A stretch of DNA of 64,000 nt from NCBI GenBank assembly GCA_035772405.1, contig JAYKKM010000121.1:840001-904000 (forward strand), given 5' to 3'. This DNA comes from Chrysogorgia sp. JL179-B06 (taxonomy: Eukaryota > Cnidaria > Anthozoa > Scleralcyonacea > Chrysogorgiidae). The stretch's first letter is position 1; each line of letters opens with the position of its first letter. Below the pieces are notes generated by a model. That model had not been told where the DNA came from, made no database searches, and saw only the letters and a program-made list of their open reading frames with translations. Positions 18,128 through 27,315 of the stretch are shown here, piece by piece. The translations under genes were made by a program, and so were the position numbers.

Positions 18128-18205
18128 ATGTTGTGTATATTATTATTATTTTTATTGTTGTTGTGGGTATTGTTGTTTTTTAAAAATAAAATAAATGACG
18201 CGTAA
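18128..18205 (+). CDS. 25-aa single-pass membrane peptide
   Basis: MLCILLLFLLLLWVLLFF followed by KNKINDA: one hydrophobic helix with a short charged tail. It has a TATA box at proper distance and its stop overlaps the next gene's start region (18195), which supports a real small gene. Short hydrophobic frames can arise by chance in T-rich DNA, so caution is due. Confidence 0.45.
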   Translation: MLCILLLFLLLLWVLLFFKNKINDA

Positions 18206-18356
18206 AAAATACATCAAAAAAAGAAAAAACAAAAGAGGAATAAGAAAACGTAGAAGAAAAATACAAAAAGGAGGGTTTGGTGGAGCATTGGCAATGGGTA
18301 TGTTACTTCCTCAAGTGTTGGGAACACTTTCAAATATTCTTAAAATTAACGTTTAA
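18195..18356 (+). CDS. small core/minor capsid protein with IQKGG motif, 53 aa
   Basis: A Lys/Arg-rich N-terminus (MTRKKYIKKRKNKRGIRKRR) runs to K-I-Q-K-G-G, then a hydrophobic C-terminal module (FGGALAMGMLLPQVLGTLSN). The same plan, basic arm then Gly-Gly then an amphipathic/hydrophobic module, is seen at 21733-21942 and in the decayed Polinton at 42.0-42.3 kb. It resembles adenovirus pX/pVI-type proteins, which the viral protease cleaves next to Gly. Probably a DNA-binding, protease-processed virion protein. Confidence 0.65.
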   Translation: MTRKKYIKKRKNKRGIRKRRRKIQKGGFGGALAMGMLLPQVLGTLSNILKINV

Positions 18357-18366
18357 AAAAAATAAA

Positions 18367-19703
18367 ATGAGTAAAAAAATTGAAGATGTGGAAAAAAATG
18401 ACATATTATTTAGCGAGCCTTTACAATTTTTTACGTCATCACCCTATAATGATACGTTTACGGAATGTCGTGAAACGGAAATTATCGCAACGCAACGCCC
18501 GTAGATAATCAATCGTCAGTATACACGTTTACAAGACATGGGAACGCCGTGGGATTAATGAAAACAAGCGATGCTAAAATAATGGCTAGAGTATCGATTA
18601 GAAATGCTGCTGGACTTATAGCACCTGCAGCATCGGGGTTTGCGATGATTACATTACCCCTTCGCACAATGTGGAAAACAAAAGAATTAAAAATAAATGA
18701 AAATTTAATTACACCATCAGATAATTTTGCACATTTTGCATCATGGATAGAATTTATAACGCGTCAAATACCGTCGGGATATAAAGATTCTAAAGAGCTT
18801 AATTTAGCATATTTAGATACACCCGAACATATGAGCGATATCGTGGGTTTCACGAATGGAACTAATGTCGTAAATGCAGGAGGGAGACAAAAAACACAGG
18901 CATTTCAAAATCAATCGCAGAATTTGATAGATGAGATTGATTGTTCATTATTTAGCGAAGGGGGTACTGAAATATATATTCCCACAGCGTATAAAGTTGA
19001 ATTACGTTTAACGCGTGCATTAAATACAATTGTAATGATGGGGGCCGATCATGCTGATATGCCCGTTGCTGCTACTATAATTACCCTAGACGATTTTAAA
19101 ATAAAAATTCCTGTATTTAAACCAAAAAAACAATTATCAAATGCTCTTAATATAGGAATGGTGACCAATAATAAAGAAACATTATATTATACAACCAATT
19201 ATCGTTGTATTACTGAATCAGTAGCTGCAGGACGAAATTCACATCAAGTAATCGATGTGTTTAATGGTAGCGTTCCTACACGTTTATATATTGTATTTTC
19301 TCCATTAGCAAATTGGAACGGATCATATACTCATAATATTTTTGAATTTAACTGGCCTAATTATGATAATGTTGAAGTTTCCGTAAATAACGCTGTTGTC
19401 GGGAGAATTGAAAATCATGCTGAAGCTTACTCAAAATTACGCGCGGTATTAAATCGCAACTATTCAGAAATGCCAATAACTTATAATGACTTTATAAACG
19501 GGTATTCTATATTAGCATTTGATTTAACAGATAATAGAGACTCTCATCTTGCAGTATTACCCATAAGACCGTCGGGAAATGTTAATGTGGATTTTCATTT
19601 TTCTCAAAATACAGTTCAAGGGGCGTTAATATTTGTTGGTGAATTTCGAAATGAAATTAGAGTGGGATTAAATACCCCTGCAAGATTATTACACAGCATT
19701 TAA
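18367..19703 (+). pseudogene. major capsid protein (double jelly roll), split by a frameshift
   Basis: The first frame (18367-18504; LFSEPLQFFTSSPYNDT) ends at a TAG; the second frame (open upstream to at least 18480 and running to 19703) carries the remainder. Landmarks match Polinton double-jelly-roll capsid proteins: NLITPSDNFAHFASWIEFI near the first barrel; VFNGSVPTRLYIVFSP, then NGSYTHNIFEFNWPNY in the second; and TYNDFINGYSILAFDLTDNR with VGEFRNEIRV at the end. The switch is between about 18480 and 18504. It could be a decay mutation, an assembly indel, or less likely programmed frameshifting. About 430 residues in total, shorter than many Polinton capsid proteins. Confidence 0.75.
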
Positions 19704-19736
19704 TTATCAACATTTGTAAGGGGATGTACAAAAAAA

Positions 19737-19868
19737 ATGAAGAACACAAAACCCATTACAACAAAGAATAGAATAAAAAAACCAAAAATAAAAAAACCAG
19801 TTATTAACAAAATACCCCTAAATCGTGAACATATTCTTGTATTTCCACCGTTTTCAGTTTACGCATAA
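19737..19868 (+). CDS. small basic peptide, 43 aa
   Basis: MKNTKPITTKNRIKKPKIKK, then a hydrophobic end (EHILVFPPFSVYA). Placed between the capsid gene and the next gene (ATG 19876) with 7 nt spacing. A gene is plausible from packing and from the change in composition; no family. Confidence 0.4.
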   Translation: MKNTKPITTKNRIKKPKIKKPVINKIPLNREHILVFPPFSVYA

Positions 19869-19875
19869 AAAAAAA

Positions 19876-20433
19876 ATGAATGAAGAAAAAAATGATGAAT
19901 TAAATAAAGAAGAGGAAAAAAAAGACGAAAAAAATGATAACTCAAGAGATGATGATGAAGAGGAGGATGATAGTGAAAATGATAGCGATGTTGTTAGCGA
20001 TGATGTTAGTGATGAAATGGATAGTGAAAGTTCCGTTACTTCATCTTCATCAAGTTGCGAAGATGATTTAAAATTTTTAGAAACATTAGTTCAATTAAAT
20101 AAAATAAAGAAAAAAGCTTTTGAAAAAAAAAAAAAGGATTTTTTACCATCGTTAAAAAAATATCTTAAAGCAGATATTGATAAAAAAAATACGTTGTTAA
20201 ATTCTCAATTAATTAATAAATTACAATACATTGCTAAAAATATTTTAAATAAAAAAATTTCGATCCAACTTTCCAGTGATAATAAATATATTTTGAATAA
20301 GTTTTCAAAGAACAAAATAAAAGAAAAAGATTTAAAAATATTATTATCTGAGGATTTTCGTATAATCAACATATATAAAAAAGCATACAAATTACTTAAC
20401 CAACAAATAAAAAAAAATGACCGAAGTAAATAA
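19876..20433 (+). CDS. acidic N-terminus, Lys-rich helical protein, 185 aa
   Basis: Start at 19876. Residues 1-65 are an acidic/Ser tract (DDDEEEDDSENDSDVVSDDV, then SSVTSSSSSCEDD). The rest is helical and Lys-rich (NKIKKKAFEKKKKDFLPSLK; INKLQYIAKNILNKKISI). No known domain. It overlaps the next gene by 17 nt. An assembly, scaffold or DNA-binding role would fit its place between the capsid and protease genes, but that is inference. Confidence 0.65.
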   Translation: MNEEKNDELNKEEEKKDEKNDNSRDDDEEEDDSENDSDVVSDDVSDEMDSESSVTSSSSSCEDDLKFLETLVQLNKIKKKAFEKKKKDFLPSLKKYLKADIDKKNTLLNSQLINKLQYIAKNILNKKISIQLSSDNKYILNKFSKNKIKEKDLKILLSEDFRIINIYKKAYKLLNQQIKKNDRSK

Positions 20434-21100
20434 AATGCAATTAATTAATCCGAGTAAATTAAATGAAATTTTAGATTTAATCAAAACTGATCATGAAAAC
20501 GAAAAATTATTGCAGGGAATTAACAACAAAAATAATTTCGAACTTATTGAAAGTAAAAATAAAATGAAAGAAGAAATGAAAAAAGTTAATAATGATCAAC
20601 GTGTCGCAGAGAGTATGGTTAGTTTTTTAAAAAGACAACAAAATATGAAAAGAAAAAGTAATGAACTTGAAAATGAGGTGACCAATGATGAATCACCCGG
20701 AGTAAGGAAAACACCGACTGTGACAAGTGGGCAACAAATAAAAGAATTTCTCGAAAGGAAAAAAATTAAAACTGGGGGGACAGATATAATAAAACTAAAC
20801 GGTGTTGCAATAAACCATCATGATTTATTATACGATTTAACGCATAATGTCAGCAAACAAAACATGTTCAATCTTACACAACAAAAGCAGACGGTTGCTT
20901 TAAAAGAATTGAAAAAATTACATATGCCCGCCTATTATATACGAAATATAAAATTACGACAACGTTATATAAATTTGGGAAAAACCCCTTCGGGTCTTGC
21001 GAGTCACGAAGAACCATCTACATCACTCACCACACACATTCCTACATCTTCAACACCACCCTATTCAACACAAAGAAAATGGCGACGAAAAAATCCATGA
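20417..21100 (+). CDS. conserved-type Polinton protein upstream of protease, 227 aa
   Basis: A helical/coiled N-terminal half (MKEEMKKVNNDQRVAESMVS) leads to the segment KLNGVAINHHDLLYDLTHNV and then QQKQTVALKELKKL. The 'N-G-x-x-I-x-x-x-x-L-L' segment recalls a motif found in a Polinton protein of unknown role and seen again in the decayed element near 43.7 kb (NGRAIPNTNTVNLIEY). The C-terminus is Ser/Thr/Pro-rich and ends R-K-W-R-R-K. It overlaps the protease gene by 22 nt. Possibly a structural precursor. Confidence 0.6.
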   Translation: MTEVNKMQLINPSKLNEILDLIKTDHENEKLLQGINNKNNFELIESKNKMKEEMKKVNNDQRVAESMVSFLKRQQNMKRKSNELENEVTNDESPGVRKTPTVTSGQQIKEFLERKKIKTGGTDIIKLNGVAINHHDLLYDLTHNVSKQNMFNLTQQKQTVALKELKKLHMPAYYIRNIKLRQRYINLGKTPSGLASHEEPSTSLTTHIPTSSTPPYSTQRKWRRKNP

Positions 21101-21690
21101 ATTTACATTGTTTTTTAACCCAATTTTTATTTACGAACGAGATTAATAAAATTTCAAAAATAAATAAGTTTTTAAATAAATATTATTTGGGTACATTTCC
21201 TGCAAATATTTTTCCTAAAAAAAATTATTATCCCTCGTGTTGGATTTGGAATACGGATGAAGCAGATCAAAACGGTCAACATTGGATTGCTATATGGGTG
21301 GATAAAGAAAAACATATGAATTTTTTTGATAGTTTTGCAAAAGATGTCTCGTTTTATAAACGTGAATATTGGTATGATTATAGTGTAAAAAAAGGACTAA
21401 CATTTCAATATATTCAAAGTAAACAATTACAATCCAAAAATACAGCCGTGTGTGGAAATTGGAGTTTATTATATTTATACAATCAATGTCGTAATGAATT
21501 CGAAAATAATAATAAACAAAAAATATTTAAAAATGAACGTATTAAATTAAAAAACGATATTAAATTAAAAAAAAAAATAGAATCAATTTTAGGTCGTGTA
21601 CTCGTGGGAATATATAATAAAAAATGTAAAAAAAATTGTAAGAGTAATAACAATCAGTCATGTTGTAGTTTTAATAATGCCAATTTTTAA
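21079..21690 (+). CDS. adenain-type cysteine protease (maturation protease), 203 aa
   Basis: Catalytic layout His-Asp-Gln-Cys: H68 in N-G-Q-H-W-I-A-I-W, D84 in N-F-F-D-S-F, Q118, and C125 in T-A-V-C-G-N-W-S-L. Length about 200 residues matches adenovirus protease and Polinton PRO (C48/ULP1 fold). It would process the Gly-Gly-containing core proteins (9168, 18195, 21733, 27870) during virion maturation. The C-terminus is Lys/Cys-rich (KKCKKNCKSNNNQSCC), unusual for the family. Confidence 0.88.
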   Translation: MATKKSMNLHCFLTQFLFTNEINKISKINKFLNKYYLGTFPANIFPKKNYYPSCWIWNTDEADQNGQHWIAIWVDKEKHMNFFDSFAKDVSFYKREYWYDYSVKKGLTFQYIQSKQLQSKNTAVCGNWSLLYLYNQCRNEFENNNKQKIFKNERIKLKNDIKLKKKIESILGRVLVGIYNKKCKKNCKSNNNQSCCSFNNANF

Positions 21691-21732
21691 TTAAACAAAA
21701 AAATTAATTATTTACAGTGATTTATGGATTTT

Positions 21733-21942
21733 TTAATTAAACCAGCCCTTAACATCGCTCCAATTCATATTACGAGTACCCCCTTTTTGTTTTCTTTTTC
21801 TTTTTCTTTTTCGAATACCAATTCCCAATTGATTTCCAACTAACGATCCCAAGGGTCCAAAAATATCTAGAGCACTACCCCCTTTTTGTTTCTTTTTTCT
21901 AAGGATAATTCTCCTGCTTCTTCTATATCTTCTTCTTGCCAT
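21733..21942 (-). CDS. core/minor capsid protein with two QKGG motifs, 69 aa
   Basis: Start MARRRYRRSRRIILRKKKQK at 21942, preferred to an upstream in-frame Met because the basic arm begins there. K-Q-K-G-G occurs at both ends of a central module (SALDIFGPLGSLVGNQLGIG). It has the same plan as the 18195 protein and reads like a polyprotein cut on both sides by the maturation protease. Convergent with the protease gene. A minus-strand TATATATAG lies near 21986-21996. Confidence 0.7.
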   Translation of the reverse strand: MARRRYRRSRRIILRKKKQKGGSALDIFGPLGSLVGNQLGIGIRKRKRKRKQKGGTRNMNWSDVKGWFN

Positions 21943-22064
21943 GATTTTTAAAAAAAAAAATGCATACACAATATACACACCCCATACTATATATACTTTT
22001 TAAAAAAATTTCAACAACTCATTTTATTTTTTAACAAACATTTATTTTTTCTTTTTACATTTAT

Positions 22065-22742
22065 TTACAAATCATAGATTAGCGTTGATTCATGTGGAAA
22101 TACATTGGTTCTAATTCTACAATTTTCATACCCTTTTCTACAATTATCAAATACCAAATAACCATAGGGTTTCTCATTAATTTCACTTAATACTTTATTA
22201 AATCTATTTCTATTAATTTTTTTATTATCACATATCGTATACATATTATTATAATCGCTTAAATTTTTAAACATAACATAATATTGACTATTGACACGTA
22301 AATTTCGCAATTTACCATTACCATATGTTAAATTTTGACATGTAAAAATAACACTAATATTACGATGATGAACATCTTGAGTTGCAATATTATCTATTCT
22401 TTCAAGATTTTCCTTTGATGATGTTGCAACTAACATGAGATCATCTAATATTATTAACGTATTTTCACGGGTATTCGTTTGTATATCGGTAATGCGGGGA
22501 ATACCCTTTTGACAATCGATAAATTCAACACTAATATCTGTTTTTTCCGCAAGAACTTTTTCCATTTCAGCGTACAGAGGTTGATAAATTGAATATAAAT
22601 AAACAATTTTAACAATTGCTGGTGTAATCATAATGTTAATATTTTTCAATAATTGTAATATCCAATATGTTTTCCCACTTTGACTAGGGCCACATAACGT
22701 TAACATAAAAGGGTGTTGAAATGGTAATGAAACATTGTTCAT
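22065..22742 (-). CDS. A32-type genome-packaging ATPase (FtsK-HerA superfamily), 225 aa
   Basis: Walker A G-P-S-Q-S-G-K-T at residues 18-25 after H-P-F-M-L-T-L-C; Walker B L-I-I-L-D-D at 96-101; a following polar motif SVIFTCQNL (about 132-140) typical of this family's sensor Gln/Asn. Length fits Polinton/virophage ATPases. It pumps the genome into preformed capsids. It directly follows the polymerase gene on the same strand (1-nt gap). Confidence 0.92.
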   Translation of the reverse strand: MNNVSLPFQHPFMLTLCGPSQSGKTYWILQLLKNINIMITPAIVKIVYLYSIYQPLYAEMEKVLAEKTDISVEFIDCQKGIPRITDIQTNTRENTLIILDDLMLVATSSKENLERIDNIATQDVHHRNISVIFTCQNLTYGNGKLRNLRVNSQYYVMFKNLSDYNNMYTICDNKKINRNRFNKVLSEINEKPYGYLVFDNCRKGYENCRIRTNVFPHESTLIYDL

Positions 22743-22743
22743 T

Positions 22744-25700
22744 TCAGTTATCTAAAAATCCAAACGGAATCGTATTAAAATTATTTTTAACAACACGTTT
22801 ATTAAATGTAAATGAAAATTTTTTTATTTCATCCTCAATAAAAATATGATTAAGTTTATCTTTACATATTTTATTGTGATATTTAATTTCGATGATCTGA
22901 TCTTGATTTTTAACACATTGTGTCAAGGATAAAAAATTCAATTTTTCTTTTATTGTTTCATTTTTTAAAGTAAAACCTTTCACATGAATACATTCCTGAT
23001 TTAAATTAGTTATATACGCGTAACATTTTGGACCCGTTGAACAAAAATTTGTTATCCATTCATTTTCATTTAATTCATTCGTTAAATCTCCTAAATATTT
23101 TCCCGTTTTAACATCAGTATAATTATTTTCATCAGATATATAAATAACAGAATCTGTATCAAAATATAAAACGCGATCGTCTAATTTAACGAGTAACTCG
23201 TATAATTTCAAACGTGCATATGCAGTAACAAAACATGCAATGATTACATTTCCCGTTTTTAGAGGGGTTGTTGCATCATCAATTTTTTCATATGTACAAC
23301 GTAATAATGTTTCGTTTATAAATTCCATCGATGTTAATTTTTTACTTTTATCATTGGCAATATTTAATAATTCTTCATAATCGTTTAAAAAACACACTTT
23401 TGTATTATTTTCGTTTTGAGCAAATTTTCCCCATAACGAATTTAAAAATGTTTTTGCAATAGTTCTTAATCCGGGATTTTTCTCTATTTTGTCTTTATCT
23501 AAAAAAACATTTTCATTTTTTAAATAATCATTACAATACTGTTTAATTTTATCATCATTTTTACTTCCATCTGCGTTCAAACAATCCGTAGGAATTCCTG
23601 AAGATTCTTGTTTGATTTTTAAAAATTGATTTACGTATTGTGAAAAGATTTTTTCTTTGCGTTCAAAATGATATATTTCGTAAAGAGCAATTATTTTATA
23701 TCCCTTATCTATAGCAACATGAATCTCAACACTAGTCCATGTACCCGTTAAGTATCGCTCGCTTTCATTATGTTCACATTTATTACATTTATCCACAGCA
23801 CATTTATAACATAATGGAAATAATAATTTCCCATCTATTCTAACAGGTAAAACAGGAAAGTAAATATTTCGAGGAGGTGAAATACAACATTTTACTAAAC
23901 CAAATATGTCCTTGATTTTTATTTTATTACAATCTTTCCCCAGTAAAATAGTAGGATGACCCACAGGAAAATCATAATTTTTTTGTACATCAGGGTATAG
24001 CGATGTAAAATCTACGTAACTTATTCGTTCGTTGGGTTTTGTTTCTTTAAATAAACATACGGGGGAAGTTCGCCCCCCATATAATGCGTCACGTGGTGTT
24101 AAAGGAGTAAACGGATAAAATTTTCTTTTCTTTTCAATTAATTGTTTCTGTGTATATTTTTTTTCTTCTAAATAATCACATTCCCACATCTCGATTAATT
24201 TGTAACCGGCATTTTTTATTGTCCAAGAAAAACGTTGCGTATTTGCATATAAATTACTAAATTTTTCGTTTGTAAGAACGTTTAATGCATAGGGGTCGAA
24301 ACATTTGGGACATCCGTGATAAAAACAACCATGAAATTGATATATCGTATCAATATAAAAACCATCGACAAAACGTCCTAGAATGTTTTTCTCCCCATTT
24401 TGTGAACAGATATATTCTAAATTTCCTCCTATTTCTCGATTAATTTCATCTAACCAATCAATAGCAATTAAACTCTGTTTTACACCTCCCCTATACCCCG
24501 AAGCAGGAATAATTCCTACACAATTTTTTTTTAAAAAATTAAGTCTATACACTTTCAAAGCTAAACTAGCAATCGTAATACAATTTTTTGCATAAAAGGG
24601 GGTGATATGACCTATGGTCCCTATCATTGTAGAAAATTTAACACATCCCTTTCTTAAAATATCTACATCACTACAACAATAATAATAAATCTCTTTACGA
24701 AATATATATTTCTCTTTCTTTTTTTCTAAATACCATTTTTCAAATTCATTAAGTGTTGCTGTATTCATATGTTTCGTATCAAAAAATTTCCGATCTACAA
24801 TGTCACCCTCATAAGTTAAATCGTAAAATTCATAAGGATGAAATCCCTTACATTCCCCTTGAAGATCCATTGCTTTTGGAATATCCGCTAATTTCATACT
24901 AAAAAACAAATAACTATCGAGGATTCTAATATTTTGTTCTTTAATTATTAAACTCATTATTTTAGTTCCGTTCATTATAGTATTCGGCATTATCTGTTTT
25001 ATTTCTAAAAGATATTTTAAAATAAAAATAGTATCAAATCTACCCCCGTTATGAGCTATCCAAACGGAATTTGTTTGTTCAAACATAAATTCACATAAAG
25101 TTTCAATAACATTGTTATCAAAAATAAATTGTCTATTCCCGCAACAACTAACTTTTTCAATAGTATTATCGATAATTTCTTGATCCTTTTTTTCAAATAT
25201 TTTTGTTTTTTTGAATTCAATATGTTGACATTTTTTACATACCTTTTGGACGATAAACGGTACGAGCAATTTAGTTTCGGTTACTTTTGTTTCAAAATCA
25301 AAAAAAAATAAAGTGGGTTCACTTTCTTTCCCCTTGTTATATTCAAGTGAAAGGGGTTTCACGTAACAAAAATGAGGTTGTTTCATGTATTTATCACAAT
25401 GAAAACAAAATCGTTTGCTACAATCATGTTTAACTGTTTTATTAGAAAAAATGAAAAAGAATCGAGGACAAATTTTGTTACAGGTTTTACAATAAAAAAA
25501 ATATTGACACGGTGTTAAACGATCATAATTACTATGAGAAGGTTTAAAAATTTTATTTGTTAAATGATTTGTAAAACAATTTTCATCATAAAAAATTATA
25601 TCACAACTGCTACAAATAAGTTTATTATTTTTATCTTTACACTTATTCGGATATTTATAACATCGTAAACAAGTTAAGTTATTTGTAGTACATAGGTGAT

Positions 25701-26790
25701 TATCGACGTATTCATGACGTGTAAAATAACTCATACATTTAACACAAAAAGAACTGGTACTGAGTTTAGAAAATTCCTTTATGCTTAAGACTACATCGTA
25801 ATGATTATTATTTAACCATAAACATACAATTTCATTAGTCAATTTAATAAGATTACCTGCACTATCAGTTCGTGAATCATAAATTATATTATCGGAATGA
25901 GTGTCAGCATACACTAACAAATCAACACCCTGTTTTTTTAAATAATTATTATATACAAAATTAAACTGTGTAGCATCAACATTACCCTCGGGTATCCCAC
26001 ATTCCCGATATACATTTCGAATTTCTTCACACGTAAATAAATCATCCACAGGTTTATTGGGTTTTCTTTTCATTATAAAATATTTATAGTCTTGTTTTAA
26101 AAATGATAAACCCACTAATATTGCAAAAGCAAAACAGCAATCTTTCACTGTACGAAATAATACATGGCTAAGAATATAAAATACACCCGTGCGAAATTTA
26201 CGGCCATATTTTTTTACATTACTTTTCACACCACCTTTATCTGTAACATTTCCCTTATTCAAACTATTGTAAATACTTTTTTTCCTTAGTACACTATTTT
26301 TTTTTTTATTTGTACTTATTCCTGCGGGAAAAGTTTGGACAATTACTTTACTATTCCAACCATTAGCTATTATTTCTTTATTACTCTGCATAAATTTTTC
26401 CATAATATTTAAGAAATATTTAACGTCAAAGTCTTTCACGGGTAAAACGGCTGTAGAGAAAAAACTTTTTGGCGCATTACTAAAGATAAATCTAACATAA
26501 TCATCATCACTTTTTACATTTGCCCGTGCAATGTTAATTAAATAAGAAAAAACCAACGATAACGATTGAATAAAACTAATAAAATTAACCGTTTTTTCCC
26601 GTGAAACATCCAAAGAAAAATGTTGTTCAGTGACTTTAAATTTTTCTCTACTAATAGTTTCTATATGATTAACAGAAAAATAATCGTCTATTTTTTCATT
26701 TTTCTTACTTTCTTTTTTCTTATTAAATAAACTTACAATTTTATCTATATCTTTTTGACTATATTTTAATTTTTTCTGATCATCATTCAT
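22744..26790 (-). CDS. polB: protein-primed family B DNA polymerase (pPolB), 1348 aa
   Basis: Exonuclease motifs: Exo I FFFDFETKV (~500), Exo II H-N-G-G-R-F-D (~585), Exo III YYYCCSDVDIL (~705). Polymerase motifs: A YVDFTSLYPDV (~927), B KTFLNSLWGKF (~1120), C LYFDTDSVIYI (~1212). The ~490-residue N-terminal region has repeated C-x-x-C pairs (CVKCMSYF, CLRCYK, CSSCD, CKTCNKIC, CFHCDKY; ~350-480), a zinc-ribbon array common in Polinton polymerases; a terminal-protein or OTU-like activity there cannot be judged. Replicates the linear genome from protein-capped ends. All motifs intact, so probably functional. Confidence 0.95.
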   Translation of the reverse strand: MNDDQKKLKYSQKDIDKIVSLFNKKKESKKNEKIDDYFSVNHIETISREKFKVTEQHFSLDVSREKTVNFISFIQSLSLVFSYLINIARANVKSDDDYVRFIFSNAPKSFFSTAVLPVKDFDVKYFLNIMEKFMQSNKEIIANGWNSKVIVQTFPAGISTNKKKNSVLRKKSIYNSLNKGNVTDKGGVKSNVKKYGRKFRTGVFYILSHVLFRTVKDCCFAFAILVGLSFLKQDYKYFIMKRKPNKPVDDLFTCEEIRNVYRECGIPEGNVDATQFNFVYNNYLKKQGVDLLVYADTHSDNIIYDSRTDSAGNLIKLTNEIVCLWLNNNHYDVVLSIKEFSKLSTSSFCVKCMSYFTRHEYVDNHLCTTNNLTCLRCYKYPNKCKDKNNKLICSSCDIIFYDENCFTNHLTNKIFKPSHSNYDRLTPCQYFFYCKTCNKICPRFFFIFSNKTVKHDCSKRFCFHCDKYMKQPHFCYVKPLSLEYNKGKESEPTLFFFDFETKVTETKLLVPFIVQKVCKKCQHIEFKKTKIFEKKDQEIIDNTIEKVSCCGNRQFIFDNNVIETLCEFMFEQTNSVWIAHNGGRFDTIFILKYLLEIKQIMPNTIMNGTKIMSLIIKEQNIRILDSYLFFSMKLADIPKAMDLQGECKGFHPYEFYDLTYEGDIVDRKFFDTKHMNTATLNEFEKWYLEKKKEKYIFRKEIYYYCCSDVDILRKGCVKFSTMIGTIGHITPFYAKNCITIASLALKVYRLNFLKKNCVGIIPASGYRGGVKQSLIAIDWLDEINREIGGNLEYICSQNGEKNILGRFVDGFYIDTIYQFHGCFYHGCPKCFDPYALNVLTNEKFSNLYANTQRFSWTIKNAGYKLIEMWECDYLEEKKYTQKQLIEKKRKFYPFTPLTPRDALYGGRTSPVCLFKETKPNERISYVDFTSLYPDVQKNYDFPVGHPTILLGKDCNKIKIKDIFGLVKCCISPPRNIYFPVLPVRIDGKLLFPLCYKCAVDKCNKCEHNESERYLTGTWTSVEIHVAIDKGYKIIALYEIYHFERKEKIFSQYVNQFLKIKQESSGIPTDCLNADGSKNDDKIKQYCNDYLKNENVFLDKDKIEKNPGLRTIAKTFLNSLWGKFAQNENNTKVCFLNDYEELLNIANDKSKKLTSMEFINETLLRCTYEKIDDATTPLKTGNVIIACFVTAYARLKLYELLVKLDDRVLYFDTDSVIYISDENNYTDVKTGKYLGDLTNELNENEWITNFCSTGPKCYAYITNLNQECIHVKGFTLKNETIKEKLNFLSLTQCVKNQDQIIEIKYHNKICKDKLNHIFIEDEIKKFSFTFNKRVVKNNFNTIPFGFLDN

Positions 26791-26953
26791 CTTCTTTTTT
26801 TTTTCTAAAACAAGAAAAACATGCCGTTTTATTTTTATTTATGTTTTCGTCTTCACCATCAACACGATCAATAGTAACATCGTATGAATCCTGTATATTA
26901 ATACATGTCAACGTAAGTATAGGAGGGATTTTTTTTGATAATAAAGAACCCAT
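26783..26953 (-). CDS. 56-aa protein with N-myristoylation-type start
   Basis: Begins M-G-S-L-L-S-K-K, matching the myristoylation consensus M-G-x-x-x-[ST]. It overlaps the polymerase start by 8 nt (ATGAATGA arrangement). It ends with a CFSCFRKKKEDE tail. Suggests a small membrane-anchored protein; myristoylated proteins occur in many large DNA viruses, but no homologue is recognised. Confidence 0.55.
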   Translation of the reverse strand: MGSLLSKKIPPILTLTCINIQDSYDVTIDRVDGEDENINKNKTACFSCFRKKKEDE

Positions 26954-26994
26954 TTAAAAAAAACTAAAACAAAAAAAAGAGAGTAAAAAAAAAT

Positions 26995-27309
26995 ATGAGT
27001 GAAATTGTGTATATTGAAATTTATTTACAAGCGTCTAACTCACCTTATATCGGGTATGAAATTCAAGATAATGATCCTTCAATATTATTTACACCGTATC
27101 TTTTAAGGGAATGTTTACTAAATTTTACAGAAGATAAAGAAAAGATAATACCCATTTCATCAAAGATTTTAAAACAAAGAATAACAGAATTAAAAAAAGA
27201 AATATACAACTGTCCCGAAGATATTATCTATAAAGTTGAATGTATGGTAAAATTTATTCAGACACATGAAAAAAATAATGATTATTTAGGAATAAAAACT
27301 ATATTTTAA
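26995..27309 (+). CDS. hypothetical protein, 104 aa
   Basis: Divergent from the 26953 gene, with 41 nt between the starts. Regular composition: EIVYIEIYLQASNSPYIGYE at the N-terminus, then helical Lys/Glu-rich segments. The next gene begins 6 nt after its stop. No family recognised. Confidence 0.65.
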   Translation: MSEIVYIEIYLQASNSPYIGYEIQDNDPSILFTPYLLRECLLNFTEDKEKIIPISSKILKQRITELKKEIYNCPEDIIYKVECMVKFIQTHEKNNDYLGIKTIF

Positions 27310-27315
27310 AACAAA

